Made by a program: the position numbers and the translations under genes | Part shown: positions 11,808 through 23,485 of the stretch, piece by piece | How positions within the stretch are numbered: the first letter of the stretch is position 1 | Layout: each line of letters opens with the position of its first letter | The notes under the pieces: generated by a model | Databases searched by the model: none | Told to the model about the DNA's origin: nothing | The model's input: the letters and a program-made list of their open reading frames with translations, nothing else | DNA from: Clavaria fumosa | Lineage: Eukaryota; Basidiomycota; Agaricomycetes; Agaricales; Clavariaceae | Length of the DNA: 64,000 nucleotides | Direction of reading: 5' to 3' | NCBI GenBank assembly: GCA_951802425.1 | Contig: OX637801.1 | Coordinates: 2,356,001 to 2,420,000 of the forward strand

Positions 11808-12809
11808 ATGGCTGACCACGTCGCCCCGCCTGAAGTCCATGCCACGAGGCTGGATTTAGTCGTCGCCCCATTCGATGGGCAAAAAAGAAATTTCCGTACA
11901 TTCCTCCGGTCACTCTGCCTCCTGTTTATGGCAAATCTGATAATCTATGCCACAGACCTGGCAAAGGTCCTCTACACCCTCAGCAAAATTACTGGCGAGG
12001 GGTTTGCCGCAGAGTGGGCAAATGTGAAGGGAGAGGAAATCCTGGGTAACAACGAGGTTGGAACCTGGGCAGAATTTGTGGAAGAGATGAAGCGAGCGTT
12101 CGATGACCCGAACGACTGTGCGACTGCCCTCGCAGATATTGCAAGGTTGAAACAGGGTGTCATGATGGCACCTGAGTTCTTCGCAAAGTTCGAAACAATG
12201 TTCCGAAGAGCGGGGATGACAGAAGTGGCCGATTCGGACATCCTGGTCCATTGGCTGGAGTCGAATCTGAGCAGGAGGCTAGTGGGAAAGGTCTATGGTG
12301 TTTCGCCAATGCCAGAGACCTACGTGCAGTGGAAGGCACTTGCTGAAAAGCTAGACGCTCAGCAGTGTTGCCTCGATGGAGTCATTGCACAACAGAACTC
12401 TGTGCGTCCTGCTCTGCCCGCAACCAGCTGCCCCCTCCCTCAACAAACCCGCTTCGCCCCAGCCCCCCGTCCCTTCCTGGCCCAGCCTCTGGCCCGCACC
12501 CCTGCCCCTCCCACCATGCCGCGTCCCACCAATGCTGGTGATGCCATGGTGGTGGATCGTGCCCATGCCCCTGGAGTGTTGCGCACCTGCTTCCGATGTG
12601 GCCAAGCTGGTCACATGGTGAGAGATTGCCAGCTCCAGGACACACGTCCGCAGATCCCGAGGCCGCAGGTCCGTGCCATGGAAAGCCAGGCACATAGTGC
12701 AGAGGACTATGAGAACAAGATCGCACTGCTCCGAGACTGCCTGGATTTGCTCGAGAGAGAGAAGAGGGCTCCAGTTGAGGAGCCGGATTTTGGAGACGAG
12801 GCCCAGTGA
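11808..12809 (+). CDS. Family B Gag
   Basis: 333 residues from ATG 11808 (a GTG codon lies directly upstream in frame). The N-terminal half is a retrotransposon Gag core (FDGQKRNFRTFLRSL, WANVKGEEILGN, EFFAKFETMFRRAGM). A proline-rich linker follows, then one CCHC zinc knuckle CFRCGQAGHMVRDC near residue 263, and a charged tail (CLDLLEREKRAP). It forms the capsid and binds the element's RNA. The frame is intact, unlike the pol. The product ends 2 kb before the pol ORF. Confidence 0.88.
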   Translation: MADHVAPPEVHATRLDLVVAPFDGQKRNFRTFLRSLCLLFMANLIIYATDLAKVLYTLSKITGEGFAAEWANVKGEEILGNNEVGTWAEFVEEMKRAFDDPNDCATALADIARLKQGVMMAPEFFAKFETMFRRAGMTEVADSDILVHWLESNLSRRLVGKVYGVSPMPETYVQWKALAEKLDAQQCCLDGVIAQQNSVRPALPATSCPLPQQTRFAPAPRPFLAQPLARTPAPPTMPRPTNAGDAMVVDRAHAPGVLRTCFRCGQAGHMVRDCQLQDTRPQIPRPQVRAMESQAHSAEDYENKIALLRDCLDLLEREKRAPVEEPDFGDEAQ

Positions 12810-14791
12810 GTCCGAACTGGAGTCTCAGGAGTAGATATCCCAGCCCCCCTCCTGTCCCTGTACCCGCAGCTAGTATCTGTTAGGATAATGCATGCCTGTT
12901 GTACCTTACCATATGTAGTGCTGTCCTATGTTTGAAATTATGCTGGTATGCGTCTCATTAGTCTACAGACTTACTGCTCTACTCTACATGTGCCTTCTGT
13001 ACCAATATCCATGAAAACCATTTGTTTTTGGTTTGCTGTCTAAAGTAAAAGTACAGGAAATTTATCCTCAAAAGAAGATCAGGCTCTAGAGCAAGAACCA
13101 AGAACCGCACAAAGACGCGGTTAATACCGTTGAATTCCCATTCTTTGATAACCCTCAATTCCAAATTTACGAAAGGAAACAACGGTTATTCATTCTTTAA
13201 ATTAGATAATACTATTCTAGTTGCCTCTTCTAAGTAAAGGATAAATAGCGACAGGATGGCAGGAAAATGGAGGGATCTGAAGAGACAGAAGTGTAGGGAG
13301 GGTATGTAGGGTCATACCTGTAAATTTACGAGAGGGGCGAAGCATTTGCGAGTTCGCTACAAGGTCGCGAACTCGCCAGCAAGGGCTGGCAGCACTTTGG
13401 TGTTGTGGGGCAGCCCGATCGTGATTGGATCTCGATCGGGCGATCGAGAACAGGGTCGGCTGGATTCCCACGAAGGCAGGGGCAGTGATCGGCGCTGATG
13501 GCCGACACTGCCGCATTGCCAGATATGGAGTACTCCTCCTTGTGAGCAGGCTGCATGCTCGCGACCTTTGTGCGCAGTCCCTCGGCCCTTCCCTCATCTC
13601 CCATTGTACTAGGGTGGTACTAGTATATATTTGGCATGGAATAGGGTTGAAGCATATACTAAATAGGGCTAATACACTTAATTAGGATTAGTCTGGGGGA
13701 GATAAGAGGAAGCAAAGGGAATAAAGATGAAGGGATGACGCGATCGAGACGGGAAACACTGCGGGGCATCGCAGGAGCAATCGGGGACGGCTGTGGGGTT
13801 CTCCCCTACAATCCCCGACGATCACAAACAGAGAAATGACTCATGATGAGTCATTATGATTATTTTTAGAATAATCTGAAACTTCGAAATGAAATATCTC
13901 AATAGGAAAATGAGATAAAATTATGATCTAACCTAATATGTAAACCCACTGAATTTTCCTTATTTTAGAATACTTAAACGGTAGTTTTGGTATACTATTT
14001 AAGGAGCTATGCTGTATACTTCCAAATGTAGTAGATAGACGAAATTGAGTATAAATAGCCGCCGGAACTTCGCGTTCCAGGCACCATTAAGTACCCACAT
14101 ATTGTCTGAACCATCCCTGAAAGGGACTAAGCCCAAGTCTAGCCCAGTAAGGAGCTAAGGACATATTTAGTTAAACTAAGGATTTAATCTAGTTAAACTA
14201 AATACAGTAATTACTGACTAAGGACCCTGTCTGGTCAGATGATTTTAATATTCAGAGGTAGTCATGCTTCGGGACTGCCGCCCTGTGCCGGCTCCCCTCG
14301 GCGCAGTAAGTATTGAGCGACTTATGAATATTTTAGTTTGGTGTGCAAGGTGTTATACTGTACATAGTGCTACTGTATTCATGAGAGTAAGTAAGGGAAT
14401 ATCTAGAGAACCACTGAGAGTTAAGCAAAGGTTTGCAGAGGTGAAATGGTCTAGACGATCAGGGGGGTCTCTGAGACCCTTTGACGTGTTTCTCCTTTGC
14501 CTGGTTAATTAGCTATTCACTATTCTTTTTATGACCTATTTACACTAACTTGGCTTAAGTGGGTGATATCTATGGACTGGTCAGCTATTGAGCCATGGTA
14601 CCAACCTGTGGACTACCACTAGGTTGGGGTGGACTCATGGGGGTCAGTAGCTAAGGCCATAGGTTATCAACACTTAGGTTACTGAAATGATAATATCAGC
14701 CCAAGGCAGTACCTTGCTGAATTGACTAGTTATAGTGCATTTGGCAGGAAGGTGTGGAACTGAGTAACCTACTAGTCCTGTAGGTTAGACT
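12810..14791. other. Non-coding spacer between gag and pol of family B
   Basis: About 2 kb with no credible gene. The part at about 13.83-14.3 kb is AT-richer and holds TATA-like TATAAATAGCC at about 14052, so it may contain an unrecognised solo LTR or other insertion; ends and target duplication were not found. Confidence 0.45.
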
Positions 14792-17182
14792 ATGAATAGA
14801 TTGGGGAGGGGTTTGAGTCAGTCTGACTCCTGGCTGCTCAATTCTATTTATAGACAGTACCGGATTCATAACAGTATCCCAAAATACACTATCTTGCAGT
14901 GGAGACACACCCAGATTGGGGCTGAGGTGAAGGACAAAGCGGAAACGGAAACCGCTAAAAGTGAAATACCGAAAAGAGAAAAGGGGACTAGCAGCCAAGT
15001 GGAGCCAACAAAGCACCTTGCAGAGGTGCTGAAGGACATCCTATTGTGTATGCCCCGAGAGCTCTCCATCCAGGTGCACCTGGAGGCTCTCAGCACTGGC
15101 AAAGGGGCAACTACGAAAGCCCTTGTCGACTCAGGCTGCACCAACTGCTTTATGGACTTGGAGTGGGCAAAAAAAGTGGGATTGGAACCATCTCCCTTGC
15201 TGAATCCAATCACCATGTATAATGTGGATGGAACACAGAACAGAGATGGTAAGATCCGGTATGGGATGGAGCTGCTTGTGATGGTTGGCGACCACCAGGA
15301 GCGGATCCACTTCCTGCTAGGGAAGACTCAGTCCCACACGGCGATCCTTGGGCATGATTGGCTAAAGCGTCATAATCCAGAGATTGACTGGGTGAAAGCT
15401 GAAGTAAGGCTCACCCGCTGCCCCAACTCCTGTGCCTCCTCCCCACACAGCCACCGGTCCCCTGTTCGACCCTCAGGTCCACCAAAAGCGAGTACCCTGG
15501 CCTCGGCCAGTATCCCGGACACCCGTTTTCCCAACACTGGCCCTACCCCTGATTGGCCCAGCCGCTACCCTTTGGTTTTTAGTGAAGCAAAGTGGGATGA
15601 GCTCCCCCGCTCCCGCCCTGACTTTGATATCAAAATCGAGTTTAAAACAGACCCTGGACACCTCTCCTCTAAGCTATACTCTCTGATGCAAGAAGAGATG
15701 GTGGAAATGAATCGCTGGGTGGATGAGCAGCTAGCTTCTGGACGAATCCGACCTTCGAAGTCCCCGTATGCGAGCCCCTTCTTCTTCAAATGTGAGAAGG
15801 ACAAGCTGCGGCTGATTATCGATTACTCTAGGCTGAACTCGTATCTAATCAAAGACAAGTACCCCCTCCCCCTCATACGAGACACTGTGGATGTGTTAAA
15901 GGGGGCGACCATCTATTCCAAGATTGATGCGAAGGGAGGTTTCCCATCGATGCAGGTCTGGCCAGAACATCAGCACCGCTGTGCTTTCCTAATGCCTTGT
16001 GGACTCTTCGAACCGGCAGTTATGTGGTTTGGGCTGCAGAATGCGCCTGCAACCTTCCAGCGCTTCATGAACCATGTGTTGAGAGAAGAGATTGCAGGGG
16101 GGCATGTCCGAGCCTATGTCGATGATGTTATAGTGTTTGCAGAGGATTTGGCTACACATCGGTATTGGATGGATCGGGTCTTGAAGAAGTTTGGGGAGAA
16201 TGGCCTGTGTCTCAGACTCAGCAAGTGCGAGTTTGAGAAGAGTGAGGTTTTCTTCCTGGGGATGAAGATCTCCCACAACCGTCTAGAGCATGACCCAGCT
16301 AAAGGCACGGCGATCCGTAACTGGCCCAGACCGAAAAATGTGAAAAAGGTACAAAGATTCAACGGGATGCTGAACTACCTCCGCCGGCACATCCCGAATC
16401 TCTCTGCCCGGGCAAAACCACTCTTCCGGCTGACAGGGAAAGTCCCGTGGAGATGGGAGGAGGAGGAGGAAGCAGCCTTCCAAGATCTCTGCCTGGCACT
16501 AGTATCAGCCCCGGTCTTGGCTCTACCACAAGACAAAGGGAGATGGAAGGTAGAAACGGATGCGAGCAACTTGGCGACTGGAGGAGTTCTCTCACAGCAG
16601 CAGGTGGATGGGACTTGGAGAGTTGTAGACTACATCTCCAAAGCCCTCACTGTAGCTGAGAAGAATTACGATGTGTACGACAAGGAGTTCCTGGCTGTAA
16701 TCCGGGCACTACGCGAGTGGCAGGCTTACCTGATTGGGGTGGAAGAGACTATCGAAATCTGGACGGATCATGCTAACCTCCAGTACTTCCGGAAGCCCCA
16801 GAAGTTGAAACTGAGGCAGGTCCGTTGGGTTGGAGAGCTCCAGTGCTTTGACTTCGAGATCAAGTACCATACTGGGAAGTCAAACACGAAAGCGGATGCA
16901 CTCTCACGGAGGCCAGATTATGGAGAGATGGTGGAGGAGGATGCACCAGTACAGGTCTTCCCAGAGGCTGAGACCCGCACATTGTTCACATCGGAGATGG
17001 AGACGCTACTCCAGAAAAACAGCGCGGTATATGTGCAGAAGCCGGAGGAGCTTGATGATGAGTGGACGAGAGATCAGATGGGACTCTGGCGCAAGGCAGA
17101 AATCACTTGGGTGCCCCCAGAAGCACGTGAGGCAGTGCTCACCTTTGAGCATGACCTCCCCATCGCAGGGCAGCTCTGCTGA
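14792..17182 (+). pseudogene. Family B protease-RT-RNase H
   Basis: 796 codons: aspartic protease (ALVDSGCTNCFMD, about residue 111), RT from about residue 300 (LRLIIDYSRLNSYLI, WFGLQNAPATFQRF, catalytic YVDD in RAYVDDVIVFAED), RNase H (VETDASNLATGGVLSQ, TDHANLQYF, TKADALSRRPD), then the start of the integrase zinc finger HDLPIAG. There the frame is lost. The second histidine and about ten residues of the HHCC finger are missing and translation shifts into TGA at 17180. The RT itself looks intact. Confidence 0.88.
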
Positions 17183-18405
17183 GGTCCTACTGGTGGGTGG
17201 GCATGGTGAAGGATTCCAATTGGTATGCAGGTGGATGCGAGACATGCCAACGAATCAAGCCTGATCGTACCAGGCACGCCGCTCTGCTCCATCCGCACCC
17301 TGTCCCTGAGAGCCCCTGGGCAGTCATCTCTTGGGACATTGTTGGGCCCTTCCCCCTCTCACGTGGTCACAATGCGATCCTTGTCATTGTCGACAAGTTT
17401 ACAAAACGAACTCTCATCGAAGCTATTGGCCTTGACCTCACGGGACTTGGTGCTGCTCGGATCCTTCGAGACCGGGTCTTCCGCAACCATGGAGTCCCGC
17501 AGAAAGTTGTGAGTGACCAGGGAACCCAATTTGTGTCCAGATTCATGAGGGAGTTTTATGGGATGATTGGAGTTAAGGTGAACCTGAGCACTGCCTTCCA
17601 CCCACAAACAGATGGACAGACAGAGCGGGTCAATCAGGAGGTTGAAGTGTATCTCCAGGCCTATGTTGACCATCTGCAGGATGATTGGGCAGAGTGGCTA
17701 TCCACAGCCGAATTCGTGCTCAATAACCGTGAGCACTCAGCCACTGGATTCACACCTTTCTATCTGGAGTATGGCCGGCACCCTTGGAATGGTGGTATCC
17801 GGCCACCCTCTGAAGTGAACCCTGCAGCAGACGAGTGGATGGCCAAGCTCACGGAATCCCGAAGAGCAGCCAGAGATGCAATGGGGAAGGCAGCAGATGC
17901 GATGAAGGCTAGCTATGATAAAGGAAAGCGCCCGAGTCGTGAATACTCAAAGGGGGACTTAGTCTGGCTGGATACCCGGAACCTGAAAATGGATTGACCA
18001 TCCAAGAAGCTTGACAACAAGCGGGCTGGACCCTTCACTATCGAAGAGAAGGTTGGACCAGCAGCATACCGACCCAAGCCCCCCCGAGCATGGCGCATTC
18101 ACCGGGTTTTCAATGAGTTGCTACTCACCCCGTATATTGCTCCCTCTTTCCCTTCCCAGAACTTGCCTCCACCCCCACCCCCCACGATTGACGATGACCA
18201 CTTGGAGTATGAGGTGGAGGAAATTCTTGATGTCAAGAAGGTTGGACGGGGAGTGAAGTATTTGGTGAAGTGGTTAGGATACCCTGCAGAGGAGAACACC
18301 TGGGAACCTCGTCGCAACCTCACTAACGTTGCACTGTTGCTCTGGGACTTCTTCCAGCAATACCCTGACAAGGCGAAGTTGGCAGGTCAAGACGCCCAGC
18401 CTTAA
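17183..18405 (+). pseudogene. Family B integrase and chromodomain
   Basis: The continuation, in another frame, begins at LLRSYWWVGMVKDSNW just upstream of 17197. It holds the CETC pair of the zinc finger, the DDE core (SWDIVGPFPLSRG, VSDQGTQF, HPQTDGQTERVNQEVE) and the C-terminal GPFTIEEKVG region. A TGA at 17995-17997 (expected DRPSKKLD, so CGA to TGA) separates it from the chromodomain at about 18205-18370 (YEVEEILDVKKVG, YLVKWLGYPAEENTWEP). The chromodomain would guide integration to marked chromatin. Two lesions make it non-functional. Confidence 0.87.
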
Positions 18406-18416
18406 GAGGGGGGTGA

Positions 18417-18721
18417 TGTCAGGATCGCTTACATAAGCAGGTTGGAAAGGCCAAGAAAGGATGGCAAAAGAGTTGCAGGAAGTTTGCGGACGAGTCACGT
18501 GACCCGAACGGGTGGTGGATTACATAATGGGAAAATCACGTGACCCGGGCCTGGACGCATCACGTGACGCACGGGGTCCGAGCGTGGGAACGCCGGCAAC
18601 TCCCGAACCGCTCGCTATATATACCATGTCATTTTCTTACTTGTACCCTTTTCCCCTTATGTTAGTATCGTCATCATTGACCTTACGTTAAGTTGTGTGA
18701 ACCGTGAGACTAAGTCTGACA
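18417..18721 (+). repeat. 3' LTR of family B
   Basis: 305 bp, near-identical to the 5' LTR, with TCACGTGA at 18495, 18536 and 18560. A purine tract lies directly upstream. The few differences from the 5' LTR indicate a fairly recent insertion. Confidence 0.93.
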
Positions 18722-18726
18722 ATTCC

Positions 18727-20159
18727 TCATAAACGCCGGCAGCGATCTTTTCTCAGATGACTTTGAGAACCTCGTCATAGATACCCGGTGGGATGGGGAT
18801 ATTTTTGAAAGTCCAGGGCATGTGTTCAATTGTCGGGATTATTATCGGATCGAAGTACTTTGCATCAAAACGCCCTTTCTCGGTCTCCTTCCACACGAAG
18901 GCATCTTCCTGTGCTTTGATTAAGTGGTGTACCAGCTTCTCCTCTTCTGGCCATAAAAAGTCAGCAGGGTTCGCATTGTGTGCATCTTTGCGATCTTGCG
19001 TATATCGAAGGCCGGGTGTAAAATCGGGTGGGTGCGTCGGAAGTGTGGGAATGTCGGATAAGGGATCTGGGTGTTGTCGTCGGACAATCCGAAATTCCTC
19101 GGGTAGAATTGCCTTGATCGGGCTGACACGGTTTGCGACCTTCTTATACTTCTTCCCAAGATAAACTGGCATAATGGCGTCTGTAGTCAGTGTATTCATT
19201 TTGGAATTATTGGCGTACATGGCGCATGTGGTATTCTGGTGCTCCGGTTTGTGTCTGGCACCGACCAGAGCTTTATAAAAAATGCTCGAAATATCAGCAA
19301 AAGGGAGGGAATCGACAGGAACTAAATTTTTAACAGAGGGAGGTGAGAGGTTTTGAATGGAAGTGGATACAATGGCTGGAGAATTGTGTTTGGGTATATG
19401 TTCCATGTCCACTTTGGTCGGAGATGGCTCCGGAATGTTGTGGAAATTTGAGGCTCCAGCCATCAAAATCCGGATGCGATTTCATATTTTTGGAAACTTT
19501 CCGGATCGGAATACGCTCTTTCGTCGGCACAATAATTTTCTCGCTGGTATTGGGGTCATTAAGAATCAGATCTTGTGCTCCATGTGGATGGTCAATGGTC
19601 TGGGAGCTGGTGAGCATAAAAAATGGGTGTCCAACTAGTACCTCGCATGGCAGTGTATCGGCTACCTGCATTTGAACATGAAATGTGCAGGGACCGATCT
19701 GCAAAGGGAAATTTTTGATAAGTCCGAGCGTCGGGGCGATGGTGCCATGAGAGGATTCCATGTGAATGATGCGCTTGGAGTGGATTGGGTTGCCGAGTTT
19801 TTCCCAGACATCCCTTCTCATTGCCACAATCAAACTTCCCTGGTCGAGGAGGCACTCTGCGGCGATCTGACTGTCCAGAATACCTTCAACGATTCAGAGC
19901 GGAGCAGCGTCGACTGCGACAACGAGACTGGATGTGTCTGGGGTCGTGATGTTTGTGTACAAGGTGTCCTGAACTCCGGCGGTGGTGACCAGTACACAGC
20001 GGGCGGTTACCATGTCCTTCATTTTTTTGCGGACATCTCCGGAAATGGCAAGCAATTCATGGGGGTGATGCAGACAGGGATGTCGAGTGCGCGATCGAAA
20101 ATCTGCTGAACAGTGATGGGATTCTCAATTGGAGCCTGGTAATGATACTGCACATCGGG
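18727..20159 (-). pseudogene. Family A protease and RT start
   Basis: Minus strand, 5' to 3': ELLAISGDVRKKMKDM, then the protease with active site LLDQGS (AAECLLDQGSLIVAM), the flap region EVLVGHPFFML, and the RT N-terminal linker (RVSPIKAILPEEF, PWTFKNIPIPPG) running into the family B target site at 18726. A TGA at 19896-19894 stands where PLRIVEG is expected, again a CGA to TGA reading. A frame change near 19.4 kb separates protease from RT. The D-x-G centre has Q rather than S or T. Confidence 0.75.
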
Positions 20160-21866
20160 TCATTCGGTTTTTTTTGGCTTTAACAGATGAGTGATCGAGG
20201 GAGATGTGATAATGACCGCGGGCAGAGGGGGCAACGAGGACATAGATTGATTTGTGTTGCGAGGGGGGCCGAATTTCATCTTTCCTTTGTCCATTTTCCA
20301 GGCTACCTCTGTCGCCAAGGTCTTGACCATGTATTCCAGCATGTGTTTGTCGTCTTGTTTGTCGTCTGTTTCGTGCTCCGTATCCGGGTTGTCCTCTACC
20401 GGTAGGATTGATTGTGCTTCGAAGATTGCAGTGGTTGTCGGTTGCGTATTCTGGGACTGATAAGTGGCATAGTACTTGTCAAACCAATCAGAGAGATTGT
20501 TGCCGGCAATGGTACTGGGCAGGTAGTGTCCGGAAGGTAGACAAATCCTTCCTTCAGCGTTCTGGATACATTTGCCAGATTTGATGTACTCGAGGGCCTT
20601 TGGACAGGCATTGACAAAATGTCCAGTTTCCAAGCAAAAATTGCAAGTCCTGTTCATAGGTGTATTGGCATATGCGGCGGGGGTCATTTCGCGGGTTCCT
20701 GAATTTGCGCTGTTAAAATTGTTTTGAGGCGGGCCATTGAGGACACAAAGGTGGCTAGTGCAGCCGACATGTCAAATTCCTCTTTCTTAATCGTGGGTTT
20801 GGATTCTTTCCCGGGGGCTGGTGATGCGAAGCGGATCGGTTCGGGATATTGATCAGTCAATGTGGAGAGTGGAGAGGTTGATGAGAGGAGAAATTCAGCC
20901 ACAGCATGTACCTCATTCATGGGGTAGGGGTCTTCCAGATGGTGATCAGGTAGTTTGATCGCAAGCCGGTTTTCGATCCGGCATCTCGTGTGATCTCCAA
21001 ATCCTAGGATGTATAATTGGTTCCTATCGTTGGTGGTCATGCAATTAGATGTAATGAGATGGGAAGTGATCCGAAGAAAATCTCGATAATACTCTCCGTG
21101 TTCTGCACGTGTGTAAACCCCTTTCTGGGCTGAATCCGATATGAAACGGTCCAAATCAGCGACTGAAAACAAACGGCCACCATTGGAGCCTGGGTAAAAG
21201 GCGTTGGACAGCCGCTTTGAAGCCATCCCAGGTCCATTCCGGATCCGGGTCAGGTGTGAGAGTCTCCCAGAGGAGACATGTATCTGTGTCTAAATAATGT
21301 TTCGCATATCGAATGATCTCTGCTTCCGGAATATTCAGATTGACACTGGTAAGTACGATATCAATCTCCTCAAAGTACCGGTTTAGGTGCGTCGGCACTC
21401 CGTCAAAGGCGGGGGCTCCGTGTGCACCATGGAGGGGATACCTCGGTTGGTTGGCCATTGGTATTGCTGCATGGGGCGGTGTTTGTACAGCATCGAGTGG
21501 ATTCTGTAGTTCATCCGTTGGAAATTGTAAGGTGTCTGGTTCAAGGGGTAGTGGTGTGAGTGGTGAGTGTGGTAATGAGACAACAGGGGTGGCGAAGCTC
21601 GTGTGGGAGTAAACATTAGATGAAATACTGGGGATGTCCAATGGAAGGAAGTGAGAAGTTTCAATTACTTCTCCGGCAGGTTCGGATTGCGGTGGTTCTG
21701 TGATCAGATTCGGGTTTCGAATTCTCAGGTGTTCGGAACGTCGAGGCTGGGAAGCGGAAGAGCCTCTGGGAATCCTCGAAGGTGGTAGTGAAGACGTCTT
21801 TGTGAACCCCTCGTGGTGGGCTCCAGAATTGTAATAGGTAGTATGGGTCTTGCTGCAACTGCTCAC
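20160..21866 (-). pseudogene. Family A Gag, in three frames
   Basis: Three overlapping minus-strand open stretches make up one Gag: 21866-21156 (proline-rich N-terminus, APAFDGVPTHLNRYFEEID), 21226-20684 (core, FYPGSNGGRLFSVADLD, RAEHGEYYRDFLRITSHL) and 20687-20160 (zinc knuckle CNFCLETGHFVNAC and an acidic tail). The breaks at about 21190 and 20685 are frame changes. Whether the second is a lesion or a programmed shift cannot be decided from one copy. Confidence 0.75.
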
Positions 21867-22061
21867 TTACAGTCAAGTTCTTCAGGGGTTCTGGTAAGGC
21901 GTTCTGCGTACATGTAACACCTTTGAGGATGCAATGAAAGAAGTTAAAATGAGTAGAACGTAGAGATGCACGATGTCCGGAATATCCGGCATTGGGTCCG
22001 ATGAGACCTGATAAAGTTCCAATGGGACAAAGGGCTGGCGACAACGAAGACCAGCGGACCA

Positions 22062-22653
22062 AAGAGTACGACGAAGGGGTAAACCTAGAGAAGTTTCATT
22101 ATGAGACTACGGAGTTTTTGAAGCTGTCCTATTGTAGAGTCCTGTCTATGCTTAAATACATTTTGTATGTACAGCATGACCGGGTCTACAGAAATGTCTG
22201 AAATATTAAATCAGGTAAGGTAACATCATCTGGGAAGTCATACGTAAGAGTTATACCATAAGGAAAGTTAGTAGAACGGGGGGAGAAAATATCCAATAAA
22301 AGGGGTCTATCCAGACCGCTCGTAAGAATGATATGGGACATAGTGGTACAGTATAGGGGGTGGCAGGAACAATGGGCATAATGCCACAAAGGGCCTGGAA
22401 TGCATGGATGGTCATGATTTAGGAGAGAGACATAATATGAAATTTACAGCAAGTGCATATGAAATAGAGAAATAATATGAAATACTGACAGAAATGAGCG
22501 CTGACCGTGCTGTGCTTTATGAAATACAGGTGCTTGGGCAGTGTATAACACTGGCAAATCATAGCTACCACAAGATGCCCGTCTCCAGGCGGTCCGATGT
22601 TCGCATTTATCGGCTGGCATCAGATATTATTGGATGACGGCCAGTGGCATTGG
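22062..22653. repeat. Diverged LTR-like repeat, right side of family A
   Basis: No gene. It shares several blocks, in the same orientation, with 7073-7458 and precedes the family A gag on its own strand, so it is a candidate 5' LTR or leader. Divergence from the left repeat is too high for a recent insertion. Confidence 0.4.
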
Positions 22654-22661
22654 GGGTTTAT

Positions 22662-23477
22662 TAGTGATGTAAAAGTTCAGTCCTGAACCAGGGTTCGAAC
22701 TGAACTTTTGGTGAACTGGACCAAAGTCCAGTTCTGGGTTCAGGCTTTGGCCTGAACTGAACCCATAGTTCGGTTTTCAGTTCTCAGGCATGGAGTATTA
22801 GTAGAACAGGTTCAGAACCAGTTCGAACACTGAACCGATTGTACTGGGGGTTAGTTTACCTTTTTAGCTTTGACAGCCATCTTCTTGGCTCCCGCCCTGT
22901 TGTCTTATGCTCTGACAGTGTGGATCCCTTTTGTGGATTTCATTACTTTATGCCTCGTCTCATAGGCTACCCAGCATCATTCACAGCAGTACCCTACTCT
23001 CATGAAGATAGCGAGAGATTACCTTGCCATTCAAGGGTCATCAACACCTTCTGAGCGTGCCTTTTCGAGTGGCGGTTTGACAGGCACGAATCATCGCAAC
23101 CGACTGAATGTGAGTTTGTTTGAAGCACTGCAGCTGCTCAAGGGTGCATATAAGAACAGCGGCACAACACCCCCAATTTCTGACTTTGCTCTCGCCAGTG
23201 ATGATGATGCTGATGCTGCTAATCTGTAATCACTATGTATAGGTTGTGATAGAAGAATTGTCCATGTTGGCATTCTGATGCCTGTACATAGAATGCATCA
23301 TCACAATATAGTTGTGTTTGGGTTCAGAACAGGTTCAGAACTGAACTGGACCTCAAAAGAACTGGACCTGTGGTCCTGTTCGCAGTTCTGCCATTTTCAG
23401 GAACCGGACCCAGGGTTCAGTTTTGGGTTCACAAGATTTAGCCAAAAACCGGACCAAACCGGACCGTTACATCACTA
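22662..23477 (+). mobile_element. Internally deleted hAT transposon, 816 bp
   Basis: Both ends read TAGTGATGTAA inwards. The 8-bp target duplication GGGTTTAT is perfect (22654-22661 and 23478-23485). Sub-terminal zones are full of GGTTCAGAAC / GTTCAGTTC-type motifs. Between them lies the C-terminal dimerisation domain of a hAT transposase, so this is a deletion derivative of an autonomous element. Confidence 0.92.
23002..23229 (+). pseudogene. hAT transposase C-terminal dimerisation domain
   Basis: About 75 codons (DYLAIQGSSTPSERAFSSGG, HRNRLN, EALQLLKGAY) ending in an acidic tail. This is the conserved hAT dimerisation module including the SERAFSSGG signature. The catalytic and zinc-finger parts are gone, so it has no transposase activity of its own. 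Confidence 0.85.
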
Positions 23478-23485
23478 GGGTTTAT

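Larger units (their letters stand above)
10850..18721 (+). mobile_element. Complete Ty3/Gypsy chromodomain element (family B)
   Basis: 7872 bp with 305-bp LTRs (10850-11154, 18417-18721), each TGTCAGGAT...TCTGACA, and a perfect 5-bp target duplication ATTCC at 10845-10849 and 18722-18726. Contents in order: leader, gag, about 2 kb spacer, protease-RT-RNase H, integrase, chromodomain, and a polypurine tract (AAGAGGGGGG) just before the 3' LTR. The chromodomain places it among chromoviruses. It carries a small deletion in the integrase zinc finger and one later stop, so it is probably dead. Confidence 0.95.
7459..22061 (-). mobile_element. Ty3/Gypsy family A, minus strand, with nested insertions
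   Basis: Gag (about 21.9-20.2 kb), protease (about 20.1-19.4 kb), RT start (19.4-18.73 kb), RT middle (10844-10626), RT end (10007-9432), RNase H (9362-8613) and integrase (8600-7459) are in the right order on the minus strand. The pol is split by the complete family B element (10850-18721) and the MITE at 10016-10617. The proteins resemble a Gypsy group common in Agaricomycetes, with a protease of the D-x-G-S type. Confidence 0.8.

Noticed and set aside
7073..22653. Calling 7073-7458 and 22062-22653 a definite LTR pair of family A
   Set aside because: Blocks match but divergence is high, and no TG...CA ends or target duplication were found. Kept only as a candidate.
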